Shown piece by piece: positions 1-6,675 of a stretch of 7,823 nucleotides of DNA. Location of the stretch: positions 1 to 7,823 of the forward strand of contig CAMJDE010000078.1 of the NCBI GenBank assembly GCA_946404295.1, written 5' to 3'. How positions within the stretch are numbered: the first letter of the stretch is position 1; every line of letters begins with the position of its first letter. Both the position numbers and the translations under genes were made by a program. The stretch is from an uncultured Clostridia bacterium. Its GTDB lineage: Bacteria; Bacillota; Clostridia; Oscillospirales; CAG-272. The notes beneath the pieces are model-generated. The model was given only the letters and a program-made list of their open reading frames with translations. It had not been told where the DNA came from and ran no database searches.

Positions 1-522
1 CTCCGAAAGGATCTCGCGGTAGGTCGAGAGGATCCGCGAAACGTCGCGGAGCCGACCCGAAAGCCGGTCGTCGGCAATCGCGTCCGACGCCTCGTCGAGA
101 CGGTCGGGTCCGATCGAACCCGCGGAAAGTTCCCTGACGACCGAGAGATACCGGTCGAGCGACGCGGGATCGAGTTCGGGGGGCTCGGGAAGGGTCGGGG
201 TCAGACGACGGAGCGCGAGCCACATCGCGAGGGTGCGCGCCGTCCGGTCGGCGTAGCGGAGGGCGAGTCCGCCCTCGGAGCGGAAGAAGGTGTCGGCGAG
301 CCGAGTAAAGTTGGTCGCCTCGAAAACGAGGGGAGCGAATTTCGGCATCGAGCCGGGGGCGTCGGATTCGACCGATTCCGCCATCCGGCGCTCCGCCGCG
401 ACGGTCGACTGTTCGGGGACGATCAGGTAGGACCGGATCTTCTTCGCGACGGTTCCGGCGATCATGCGGTCGAGCAGTCCGGTCTTGCCGGAGCCGACCT
501 CTCCGAGGATCAGACGCAGCAT
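1..522 (-). CDS. addB: AddB, helicase/nuclease subunit B (N-terminal 174 residues; runs off left edge)
   Basis: AddB is one subunit of AddAB (RexAB), the helicase-nuclease of many Bacillota that resects double-strand breaks and makes 3' single-stranded tails for RecA. Seen here: the frame stays open from ATG (522) to base 1. It begins with a Walker A motif GEVGSGKT (residues 7-14), then LIVPEQST (33-40) and EATNFTRLADTFFR further on, which match the conserved N-terminal blocks of AddB (P-loop, VPEQ, FxRLA). The inactivated-helicase middle part, the Fe-S cluster cysteines and the nuclease domain of this roughly 1,100-residue family would lie outside the window. The start is supported by AAAAGGAGG at 530-538, seven bases upstream. 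It is the last gene visible in the WYL-glf operon, 60 nt after the winged-helix gene. addA commonly follows addB, so it may lie further left. Family assignment is confident, but only about 15% of the protein is visible. Confidence 0.85.
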   Translation of the reverse strand, partial: MLRLILGEVGSGKTGLLDRMIAGTVAKKIRSYLIVPEQSTVAAERRMAESVESDAPGSMPKFAPLVFEATNFTRLADTFFRSEGGLALRYADRTARTLAMWLALRRLTPTLPEPPELDPASLDRYLSVVRELSAGSIGPDRLDEASDAIADDRLSGRLRDVSRILSTYREILSE

Positions 523-529
523 CTTCTTC

Positions 530-538
530 CCTCCTTTT
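530..538 (-). promoter_or_regulatory. Strong ribosome binding site of addB
   Basis: Reads AAAAGGAGG on the minus strand, with a 7-nt spacer to the ATG at 522. It fixes the addB start. It also lets addB be translated independently of the winged-helix gene that ends 60 nt upstream, unlike the overlapping genes earlier in the operon. Confidence 0.8.
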
Positions 539-582
539 CTTTCGGATTTGGCGTTTTGCGTGTGATTTGCTCAAAACCCCCC

Positions 583-1134
583 TTATCGGAGGATCAAACG
601 GTAGCCCTCGCCGCGCTCGGCGCGGATTTGCGGAGAGGCGGGCAGGCGGTCGAGTTTTTTGCGTAGCGCGGAGAGCGCCACGCCGAGGGCGTGCGGGGTG
701 AGGTCCCGTCCGCCCGCCCGCCGCAGGGTCTCGGTCGGAACGGTCGCGTCGGTGTCGGACAGGAGCGAAAACAGGTCGTATTCGAGCGCCGAGAGCCGGA
801 CGCGCCGATTCCCGACGAACAGGTCGCGTCCCACCGCCGAAAGGACGGTTTGCGCTCCCCCGCCCGCGGGATCGAGGAGCGCCTCGAAATCCGAATAGAG
901 GAAGGGTCGCGCCAGATCCGCGCCCTCTCCGTATCCGACCGTCACGACGCGTCCCGCGAAGGGGAGCGGGGACGGGAGCGGGGCGCAGTCCAGATCCCAG
1001 AGGAGAAGGTCCGCCGCCTCGCCGCGGTACTTTTCGGGGGCGGTCGCCGTCACCTGAAAGGCGCCCGTCCCGAAGGACGAGAGAAAGGCGGGCAGGTCGG
1101 GGTCGCGCCCGACGTAGATCACCCTGCCGCGCAT
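583..1134 (-). CDS. Small OmpR-type winged-helix regulator with a shortened, degenerate receiver-like N-terminus
   Basis: This 183-residue protein has two parts. Residues about 103-182 are a clear OmpR/PhoB-type winged helix (Trans_reg_C): VRLSALEYDLFSLL, a recognition-helix region around 147-161 (ALGVALSALRKKL), and the wing IRAERGEGYRL at 170-180. Residues 4-88 resemble a cut-down response-regulator receiver. RVIYVGRDPDL looks like the usual IL-V-DDDPDL start with one acidic residue lost. DLLLWDLD (42-49) offers D47 as a possible phospho-acceptor, and ARPF (75-78) stands where TKPF normally is, so the conserved Lys is Arg. The region is about 85 residues rather than about 115. The ATG shares one base with the glf stop (TGATG), implying translational coupling; the nearby purine stretch GGGGAAGAG is only a moderate ribosome binding site. 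The target genes and any partner kinase are unknown, and no histidine kinase is visible. The DNA-binding domain is secure; the receiver reading is inference. Confidence 0.8.
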   Translation of the reverse strand: MRGRVIYVGRDPDLPAFLSSFGTGAFQVTATAPEKYRGEAADLLLWDLDCAPLPSPLPFAGRVVTVGYGEGADLARPFLYSDFEALLDPAGGGAQTVLSAVGRDLFVGNRRVRLSALEYDLFSLLSDTDATVPTETLRRAGGRDLTPHALGVALSALRKKLDRLPASPQIRAERGEGYRLILR

Positions 1135-2252
1135 CAGCGTTTCTCTTCCCCGAGGAACCGCCGCGCAAGCGAGAGCGCCTCGAAGACGATCTTGTCCATA
1201 TCGAGGTAGCGGTAGAGCCCGAGCCGACCGCCGAAAACGACCTTTTCTTCTTTCTCGGCGAGGGCGGCGTAGCGGGCGTAGAGCGCGTTGTTTTCGTCGT
1301 CGTTGACGGGATAGTAGGGCTCGTCGCCCTCCCGCCACTCGGCGGGATATTCGCGGGTTATCACCGTCTTCTCCTGCTTGCCGAAAACGAAGTGCTTGTG
1401 CTCGATGATCCGGGTAAACGGCACGTCCGCAGACGTGTAGTTGACGACGGCGTTGCCCTGATAGTCGGGGACGTCGAGCGTTTCGCTCTCGAAACGCAGA
1501 CTGCGGTAGGCGAGCAGTCCGAACCGCGCGCCGTAGTACTCGTCGATCCGGCCCGTGAAGAGCACGCGGTCGGCTTTCGCGTCGAGGGCGGCGCGGTCGG
1601 AGAAGTAGTCGGTCGAAAGGAGAACGTCTGAACCGTCGAGCAGTCTCTCGACCAGAGCGGTATAGCCCTCCTCCGGGATCCCCTGCAGCGGGTCGGAGAA
1701 GTAGTTGTCGTCGTAGGTGAAGCGGAGCGGAAGCCGCCTGATGATGAAGGCGGGCAGGTCGCGGCAGGGTCTTCCCCACTGTTTTTCGGTGTAGCCCTTG
1801 ACCAGTTTGGTATAGATGTCCTCTCCGACGAGGGCGAGCGCCTGTTCCTCGAGGTTCCTCGGTTCGCGTCCGACGTAGGGGGCGCGCGCCTCCTCGATCT
1901 TCGCCTTCGCCTCGGCGGGGGTCACGACCCCCCAGAGGGCGTGAAAGGTGTTCATATTGAAGGGGAGATGGTAGAGTTCGTCCCCGTAGCGCGCGAGGGG
2001 CGCGTTGGTGAAGCGGTTGAAGGTGACGAAGCGCGAAACGTAGTCCCAGACCGCGCGGTCGGAGGTGTGGAAGATGTGCGCGCCGTAGCGGTGCACCTCG
2101 ATCCCCTCGACCCGCTCGGTATAGATATTTCCGGCGATATGCGGGCGGCGGTCGATCACGAGCACGCGTTTGCCCGCGTCGGTCGCTTCGCGCGCGAAAA
2201 CGGCGCCGAAGAGCCCCGCGCCGACGACGAGATAATCGTAGCGATCATTCAT
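1134..2252 (-). CDS. glf: UDP-galactopyranose mutase
   Basis: This FAD-dependent cytoplasmic enzyme interconverts UDP-galactopyranose and UDP-galactofuranose, supplying Galf for surface polysaccharides. At 372 residues it has the normal bacterial length. The N-terminal Rossmann FAD site is VVGAGLFGAVFARE (9-22). Family blocks follow in order: HRYGAHIFHT (54-63), LPFNMNTF (96-103), GYTEKQWG (153-160), RLPLRFTYDDNYF (173-185), FTGRIDEYY (232-240), TRIIEHKHF (280-288), EPYYPVND (311-318) and FGGRLGLYRYLDMDKI (340-355). R173 and R281 correspond to the two arginines known to hold the substrate diphosphate (R174 and R280 in the Klebsiella enzyme), so the protein appears intact. The start overlaps the end of the WYL gene by 8 nt and has AAGGAGA at 2261-2267, 8 nt upstream. 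No galactofuranosyltransferase is visible in the window, so the acceptor glycan is unknown. Confidence 0.97.
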   Translation of the reverse strand: MNDRYDYLVVGAGLFGAVFAREATDAGKRVLVIDRRPHIAGNIYTERVEGIEVHRYGAHIFHTSDRAVWDYVSRFVTFNRFTNAPLARYGDELYHLPFNMNTFHALWGVVTPAEAKAKIEEARAPYVGREPRNLEEQALALVGEDIYTKLVKGYTEKQWGRPCRDLPAFIIRRLPLRFTYDDNYFSDPLQGIPEEGYTALVERLLDGSDVLLSTDYFSDRAALDAKADRVLFTGRIDEYYGARFGLLAYRSLRFESETLDVPDYQGNAVVNYTSADVPFTRIIEHKHFVFGKQEKTVITREYPAEWREGDEPYYPVNDDENNALYARYAALAEKEEKVVFGGRLGLYRYLDMDKIVFEALSLARRFLGEEKR

Positions 2253-3282
2253 CGGTGATCTCTCCTTTCTCCCGGATCCTGCCGGGATCGTTTGCTTTCA
2301 GGAAATCCGCCGCCAGCCCCGCGGCAAGATCGCGCACCCACGCGGGCGAGAGGATCCGGATCCGGTCGCCGAACCCGACCGCCCACGAGAGGAAGACCGG
2401 GGAGACGACCACCCGCGCGCTGACCCGGAAAGTGTCTGCGCCCTCTCCGTCCGAGAGGAAGGGACACCCCTCGCCGAAGCGGTCGATGACGATGCCGGCG
2501 AGGTCTTTTTTTACCGAGAGGACGACCGTCGTCTCGGTGCCGCTGTGCATCCCGAAGAGCATGGATTCGTATTTGCCGGGATCGGCGACGATCTTTTCCC
2601 ACGCGTCCCTGCCCTCGCGCGGGGCGTCTTCCTCGCGGATCGAACCGATCTTATCGACGCGGAAATGGCGGAGATCCGCCGCCTCGCGGTCGTAGGCGAG
2701 CAGGTAGTAGTAGTCGTTGTCGCGCGAGAGCAGACACGGGCTGACGAAGTAGCGTTTTCCGTCGCGGCGGGCGCGGCGGGTGTGGTCGGGCATCCACTCG
2801 TAGTAGAGGAAGGAAACGCAGCGGTCGCCCGAGATCGCGGCGTGGAGGGCGTCGACCGTGCGGAGCAGTTCGCGGTTCTCGCTCGGGACGCGACCCGTCA
2901 CGTAGACCTCGCGCGACAGGCGCCGCTCCTCGTAGACCGACGCCTCGCGGGTCAGTTTCGCGATCAGACGGCGGCTCTTGTCGAGCGGGATGAAGCGAGA
3001 CGCCTGCACCGCGTCGATCAGCAGTTTGAGTTCCGCCGTCTCGAAGGCGCGGTCGCCGAGAAAACAGCCCCCGCCCCGCCCGCGGTTGACGATCACGTCG
3101 TAACCGTCCTCGGACAGGGTCTGAAGGTCGTCCATCACGGTCTTCCGATCGCAGGGAAAGCCCGCCGAATCGAGGTGACGAAGGATGCGGTCGACCGTCA
3201 CGGGATGATCCTCGTCGCTCTCGCGGGAAAGATAGCGGAGAACCTCGAGGATCCTGCGCTTCTGGTTCGCTTTTTTCGGCAT
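2245..3282 (-). CDS. WYL-domain transcriptional regulator (HTH-WYL-WCX)
   Basis: A 345-residue DNA-binding regulator with the standard three-part layout. Residues 8-72 are a winged helix-turn-helix, with CDRKTVMDDLQTLSEDGYDV as the recognition region. Residues about 140-215 are a WYL domain, with DRCVSFLYYEW, the pocket-strand block DYYYLLAYD (190-198; YYL in place of WYL) and RHFRVDKI (205-212). Residues about 250-328 are a WCX-like C-terminal extension. WYL domains are ligand-sensing modules. Characterised relatives include PafBC and DriD, linked to the DNA-damage response (DriD binds single-stranded DNA), and BrxR/CapW of phage-defence loci. Here it is the first gene of the operon and faces a divergent promoter, a position typical of autoregulators that may also control the neighbouring operon. 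The start has AAGGAGG at 3294-3300, 11 nt upstream. The family is secure; ligand and target sites cannot be read from the sequence. Confidence 0.93.
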   Translation of the reverse strand: MPKKANQKRRILEVLRYLSRESDEDHPVTVDRILRHLDSAGFPCDRKTVMDDLQTLSEDGYDVIVNRGRGGGCFLGDRAFETAELKLLIDAVQASRFIPLDKSRRLIAKLTREASVYEERRLSREVYVTGRVPSENRELLRTVDALHAAISGDRCVSFLYYEWMPDHTRRARRDGKRYFVSPCLLSRDNDYYYLLAYDREAADLRHFRVDKIGSIREEDAPREGRDAWEKIVADPGKYESMLFGMHSGTETTVVLSVKKDLAGIVIDRFGEGCPFLSDGEGADTFRVSARVVVSPVFLSWAVGFGDRIRILSPAWVRDLAAGLAADFLKANDPGRIREKGEITDE

Positions 3283-3334
3283 TTTCCGGGTCCCCTCCTT
3301 CCTTCACGTCCGTTTTATCGTATCTTTTAAGTTT

Positions 3335-3363
3335 ATTATAGCAAATTCGCGGGCAAAAGTAAA
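3335..3363 (-). promoter_or_regulatory. Leftward sigma-A-type promoter of the WYL-glf-wHTH-addB operon
   Basis: On the minus strand, -35 TTTACT (3363-3358), a 17-nt spacer and a perfect -10 TATAAT (3340-3335). It lies about 50 nt upstream of the WYL start codon in an AT-rich island within otherwise GC-rich DNA. The spacer and its upstream edge contain two TTTGC copies 12 nt apart, which could be half-sites for a regulator, though the evidence for that is thin. Confidence 0.75.
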
Positions 3364-3384
3364 CCTCTTTTCTGCGATTATCTC

Positions 3385-3412
3385 TTGACTTTTTCTTTTT
3401 TTATGGTATAGT
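3385..3412 (+). promoter_or_regulatory. Rightward extended -10 promoter of the sulfatase-membrane-esterase operon
   Basis: -35 TTGACT (3385-3390), a 16-nt T-rich spacer and -10 TATAGT (3407-3412), preceded by TGG, which provides the extended -10 TGn element. The -10 ends 32 nt before the start codon at 3445. The -35 boxes of the two divergent promoters are only 21 nt apart, so a regulator bound between them could affect both. Confidence 0.75.
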
Positions 3413-3444
3413 GGAAATAAGATTTCGGAAAGGGGGACGAACCG

Positions 3445-5142
3445 ATGAACCGACCGCGCGCGCGCTTCAGCCGCAAGGAACGCCTGACGCTCGCGATCCT
3501 CGGCGCTCTGCCCCTTCCCTTTTTTCTCGCTCTCTTCGGTCCCCTCGACGCGTTCGCGTCGAACCGGGGGGAACTCGGCTTCTCCGCGGGCGACTTTCTG
3601 CCGCTCTGCCTGCTCGTCGCCGGGGTGTCCGCCGCTTTGCTCTTCCTCCTGCTTTTCTTCCTTCCGGACGGGGGTTTTCGGATCGTTTTCCCCGTGATCC
3701 TCGCCCTGTCGGTCTCGGCGGCGGTGCTTCCCTTCGTCAATCGGCTTGCGGGACTGCCGGGCGACCGTCTCTCGGAGCCGCCGGCACAGCGGACGGTGCT
3801 CGGGCTGGTCCTGCCGCTCCTGCTTCTTTCGGGCGGGGTCGTCGCCTTTATGCTTGTGAAGCGCGCCGACCTGCTTGCGACGGTCTCGGGCTTTATTCTG
3901 ATCCCGCTGCTCGCGATGGGAGTCGTGTCCTTTTGCTCGATCCCGCTCCGGGATCCGGGCGTCTTTTCGCGGGAGGAGGGCGACCTTCGGAAGAACGGCA
4001 CGGTCACGACCGAGGGGATCACGGATCTCGGGCGCGACGCGACGGTCCTGTACTTCTGTATCGACCGGCTGGACGAGGCGTTCTGCCGCGTGGCGGAGTC
4101 GCTGGATCCCTCGGTTTTCGCCGGGCTTGACGGATTCACGCGCTACGTCGACCACGTCTCGCTCTACTCGAACACCTACCCCGCCGTCTGCTATATGCTG
4201 ACCGGGCGCGAAGCCGACTTTTCGCTCTCGCGGAGCGAAAATTTCCGCGAGAATTACGCCGCGCCGCGCCTGCTCGGGGCGCTCGTCGACGCAGGGTATT
4301 CCACGGCGATCTACGCCGACGGGTACTACTGTTTCGGAACGGTGCGGAATATCGCCGACTACGCCGACAACCTGCTTGCTGACGGGCGATTTGCCGTCGA
4401 GCGGAAAGCGGAACTCTCCTTCGAGATGCTCGAACTCTCCCTGTTCCGTTCTTCCCCGTCGGTCCTGTCGCCGCTCTTCTCCGACCTCTCGACCGACGCG
4501 CTGACAAGTCACGCGGTCCTCTTACCCGAGGATAATTCCGATATCGCCTTCAACAGCGGGAACGCCGCCGTCGCCCGGGAGATCGCCCGGCGGGGATTCG
4601 GCGCGCGGGACGGAAAGCGTTTTTCCTACGTTCATATCGAGGGAATGCACGATATCCTCGACGGCGAGGAAGATCCCGAAGCGACCCTCGACCGTCTCAA
4701 AGAGTGTTTTTCGATCGTCGACGCCTACCTCGACGCTCTCCGCGACGCGGGGCTGTACGAGAACGCGACGGTCGTCATTACGGGCGACCACCCCAGCCCC
4801 CTGAGCGACTGGCGCTCGGTTTCGGAACCCCGGATCACCGCCCTGTTCGTCAAGCGGCGGGGGGACGCCGGGACCCCGCTCCGGCAATCGGGCGCGCAGG
4901 TCTTTCAGGGGCAGATCGCGTCCGAGATCCTTGATTCCGAGGGGATCGCGCTCGCCGATTCCGACCCGCTGCCGCTCTCCCGGACCCCCGAGGGGGTCGA
5001 CCGCGAACGCGTCCATCACTTTATCGTCCGCACCGGCGAGGGCTTCCGCTTCGAGACCTATCGGATCACGGGTCCCGCCGCCGATTTTGCGAACTGGGAG
5101 GCACTGGAACCCGTCTCCTACAAGAAGGACCCCTATCAATAA
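3445..5142 (+). CDS. Membrane-anchored sulfatase/alkaline-phosphatase-superfamily enzyme (possible phosphoglycerol- or phosphoethanolamine-type transferase)
   Basis: This 565-residue protein has about five N-terminal membrane segments (roughly 13-33, 50-73, 78-97, 117-138, 143-165) and then an extracytoplasmic catalytic domain, the layout of LtaS-like enzymes. Superfamily metal-site motifs are visible: YFCIDRLD with D207; SNTYPAVCYMLTG, where T244 is the likely nucleophile; YVHIEGMHD, with H402 where LtaS has a substrate histidine; and VITGDH with D448/H449. Relatives move phosphoglycerol or phosphoethanolamine from lipids to envelope polymers, or hydrolyse such esters; the substrate here cannot be told. 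The start follows AAAGGGGGA at 3429-3437, downstream of a good promoter. The gene diverges from the glf operon and leads a three-gene operon, which fits a role in cell-surface glycopolymer modification. The superfamily and topology are well supported. The specific transferase activity is inference, and plain hydrolase activity is possible. Confidence 0.85.
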   Translation: MNRPRARFSRKERLTLAILGALPLPFFLALFGPLDAFASNRGELGFSAGDFLPLCLLVAGVSAALLFLLLFFLPDGGFRIVFPVILALSVSAAVLPFVNRLAGLPGDRLSEPPAQRTVLGLVLPLLLLSGGVVAFMLVKRADLLATVSGFILIPLLAMGVVSFCSIPLRDPGVFSREEGDLRKNGTVTTEGITDLGRDATVLYFCIDRLDEAFCRVAESLDPSVFAGLDGFTRYVDHVSLYSNTYPAVCYMLTGREADFSLSRSENFRENYAAPRLLGALVDAGYSTAIYADGYYCFGTVRNIADYADNLLADGRFAVERKAELSFEMLELSLFRSSPSVLSPLFSDLSTDALTSHAVLLPEDNSDIAFNSGNAAVAREIARRGFGARDGKRFSYVHIEGMHDILDGEEDPEATLDRLKECFSIVDAYLDALRDAGLYENATVVITGDHPSPLSDWRSVSEPRITALFVKRRGDAGTPLRQSGAQVFQGQIASEILDSEGIALADSDPLPLSRTPEGVDRERVHHFIVRTGEGFRFETYRITGPAADFANWEALEPVSYKKDPYQ

Positions 5143-5150
5143 ATGCCGTC

Positions 5151-5157
5151 AGAAAGG
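5151..5157 (+). promoter_or_regulatory. Ribosome binding site choosing the start of the membrane protein
   Basis: AGAAAGG lies 9 nt before the ATG at 5167. The in-frame ATG at 5143, directly after the upstream stop codon, has only AAGGA about 12 nt away and would add eight polar residues before MKKPI. The downstream ATG is therefore preferred. Confidence 0.55.
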
Positions 5158-5166
5158 CGTGAAACC

Positions 5167-5823
5167 ATGAAGAAACCGATCCGCTCCCCCCTGTTCCCCG
5201 CGATCGTCGCCGCTCCCGTGCTCTTCGGGATCGGGGCGCTGGTGCTGTCGCTTCCCGAATACGACGGGCCGTGGTACTATTTCCTTTATTACCTTCTGCA
5301 CGTTCTTGCGGCGGGGGCGTTTTTCTACGGGCTTCACCGCGCGTTCCGGACCCTTCCGGACAGGGGCGCGGCGCGGGGATTCACGGCGGCGATCCCGGTG
5401 CTTCTGTCGCTCTCGGTCTACCATTTCGCGATCGCCTTCTTTGATGCCTACGCGGTGCAGTACGAGGAGGGCTCCGGCGCTCTGGTCTACGCTCTGCTCT
5501 CGCTTTTCACCGACTCGATCCTCGCCGAGTGGGGTCTGCTCGCGCTCTCGTACTTCTGCGGGTGGCTCCTGTTTCTGCGCGGCGAGGCGACCCCCGCAAG
5601 ACGCAGAGCGGCGTTCCTGCTCTCCGCTCTCCTCTACTTCGCCTATCTTTCGGCGGGACGCGTCACCGAATACCTCTCCTACCGTTCGGCGCGCTTCGGC
5701 GTCGCGGACGAGGGGACGGTCTTCGTGTTCCTGCTCTTCTCGGCGGCGGATCTCTTGATCTCCGCCCTCGGTTTTCTCATCCTGTTCCTCGGGGACCGGG
5801 CAAATAAACGGGAGGTCGTTTAA
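5167..5823 (+). CDS. Polytopic membrane protein of unknown function
   Basis: I do not recognise this 218-residue protein. It starts with the basic segment MKKPIR and shows about six hydrophobic segments (roughly 10-30, 37-57, 72-97, 105-137 possibly split in two, 147-167, 183-208) separated by short charged loops such as RTLPDRGAAR and RGEATPARRR. The tail (GDRANKREVV) is polar. It has no recognisable catalytic motif, though conserved-looking aromatic clusters occur (WYYFLYYLL, VYHFAIAFFDAY). The start codon is 24 nt after the sulfatase-like gene stop, and the esterase gene begins 2 nt after its own stop, so it is very likely co-transcribed and possibly translationally coupled. The context suggests an accessory or transport partner of the membrane sulfatase-like enzyme, which is inference only. 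The alternative start at 5143 would give 226 residues. Confidence 0.8.
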   Translation: MKKPIRSPLFPAIVAAPVLFGIGALVLSLPEYDGPWYYFLYYLLHVLAAGAFFYGLHRAFRTLPDRGAARGFTAAIPVLLSLSVYHFAIAFFDAYAVQYEEGSGALVYALLSLFTDSILAEWGLLALSYFCGWLLFLRGEATPARRRAAFLLSALLYFAYLSAGRVTEYLSYRSARFGVADEGTVFVFLLFSAADLLISALGFLILFLGDRANKREVV

Positions 5824-5825
5824 CC

Positions 5826-6596
5826 ATGGAAGAAGTCTATTCACTTTGGAATGACCCCGAATCGACCAAGATCCGCTTCTATCCCGCAGAGAACAAGCGC
5901 GGGGACGGGACCGTCGTGATCTTCGCCGGGGGCGGATACTATTTCCGCGCGCCCTACGAAGAGGGAGACTACGCCAAACGCTTGAACGAATACGGGCTGA
6001 ACGTCTTTACGGTCGATTACCGCGTCGCCCCCGACCGCTTTCCCCTGCCGCTGCTCGACGCGCGGCGCGCGGTGCGTTTCGTGCGCGAAAACGCCGCCCG
6101 GTTCGGGATCGATCCGCATAAGGTGGCGGTAATGGGTTCGAGCGCCGGGGGGCATCTCGCGGCACTGCTCTCGACCTACCGCGAACCGATCGCGGGCGAG
6201 GGGGTCGACGGGACCGACGCGATCGACTGTCAGCCCGACGCCTGCGTCCTCTGCTATCCGGTGACCACGCTCTGCGAGGAGCATCGGCACAAAAAGACCG
6301 CCACCAACCTGCTCGGCGAGCGCGAAAGCGAACTCGCCGCCGCCCTCTCGCCCGACCGGATCGCGGACGAAAGGACGCCGCGCACCTTCATCTGGCACAC
6401 GGCGAACGACGAGTTGGTCCCGGTCAAGAATTCGCTGCAGTACGTCGCGCGGCTGACCTCGTGCGGCGTGCCGGTCGAGTTTCACCTCTTCCCCGACGGA
6501 CGGCACGGACTCGGGCTCGCGGAGGAAAAGCCGGAGGTCGCCGTCTGGGCGGACCTCTTTCGGGCGTGGCTCGTGCGGAACGGGTGGTTCTTTTGA
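5826..6596 (+). CDS. Alpha/beta-hydrolase esterase (BD-FAE / acetylxylan-esterase-like)
   Basis: This 256-residue serine hydrolase has no signal peptide or membrane segment, so it is probably cytoplasmic. The oxyanion block FAGGGYYFRAPYEEG (33-47) resembles the PGGGY...E block of small acyl-sugar esterases, with Ala in place of Pro. VDYRVAP (63-69) follows. The nucleophile elbow is GSSAG (104-108), with S106 as nucleophile. The rest of the predicted triad is D195 (HTANDELVPV) and H227 (FPDGRHGLG). The whole fold is present at the usual length. Relatives remove acetyl or other acyl groups from sugars or small esters; the substrate here is unknown. GGGAGGT, about 8 nt before the ATG, lies inside the end of the preceding gene, and the gap between the genes is 2 nt. 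It is the last gene of the operon, 79 nt before a terminator. Its company suggests turnover or editing of acylated envelope-glycan precursors, but a general dietary-sugar esterase is possible. Confidence 0.9.
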   Translation: MEEVYSLWNDPESTKIRFYPAENKRGDGTVVIFAGGGYYFRAPYEEGDYAKRLNEYGLNVFTVDYRVAPDRFPLPLLDARRAVRFVRENAARFGIDPHKVAVMGSSAGGHLAALLSTYREPIAGEGVDGTDAIDCQPDACVLCYPVTTLCEEHRHKKTATNLLGERESELAAALSPDRIADERTPRTFIWHTANDELVPVKNSLQYVARLTSCGVPVEFHLFPDGRHGLGLAEEKPEVAVWADLFRAWLVRNGWFF

Positions 6597-6675
6597 ACGG
6601 AACGATCCGCGTTTTGGCGAACGGTCGCCGTCGGAAGGCGAACCGTGTTTGCGCCGGAAAAGCAAAACAAATATG

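Noticed and set aside
553..577. Weak inverted repeat GTTTTG/CAAAAC between the winged-helix gene and addB, considered as a terminator
   Set aside because: Only a 6-bp AT-rich stem with a 13-nt loop and no following U run, so too weak to end transcription. addB probably stays in the operon.
691..1209. 172-codon plus-strand frame opposite the winged-helix gene
   Set aside because: Arg/Glu-rich shadow without motifs. The minus-strand product has a clear OmpR-type winged helix.
1135..1779. Upstream extension of the winged-helix frame, giving a 398-residue frame from 1779 to 583 on the minus strand
   Set aside because: The added part lies wholly inside glf in another frame, is Arg-rich and low-complexity, and matches no family. 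The coupled ATG at 1134 explains the gene.
2545..3330. 261-codon plus-strand frame opposite the WYL gene
   Set aside because: Antisense shadow with no family resemblance. The minus strand gives an intact HTH-WYL-WCX protein.
3304..4512. 402-codon minus-strand frame opposite the sulfatase-like gene
   Set aside because: Its composition (long runs of E, R, Q, K) is that of an antisense shadow in high-GC DNA. The plus strand encodes recognisable catalytic motifs, and the frame would also run through the divergent promoters.
5149..5844. 231-codon minus-strand frame opposite the small membrane protein
   Set aside because: Highly charged and low-complexity, as expected opposite a hydrophobic protein. 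It lacks a family match.
6616..6629. Small hairpin GGCGA-ACGG-TCGCC downstream of the esterase, with GGCGAAC repeated at 6638
   Set aside because: A 5-bp stem of this kind is expected by chance in GC-rich DNA. The strong terminator at 6676-6707 explains the 3' end.
5841..6665. 274-codon minus-strand frame opposite the esterase
   Set aside because: The plus strand carries a complete Ser-Asp-His hydrolase, and this antisense frame has no recognisable domain.
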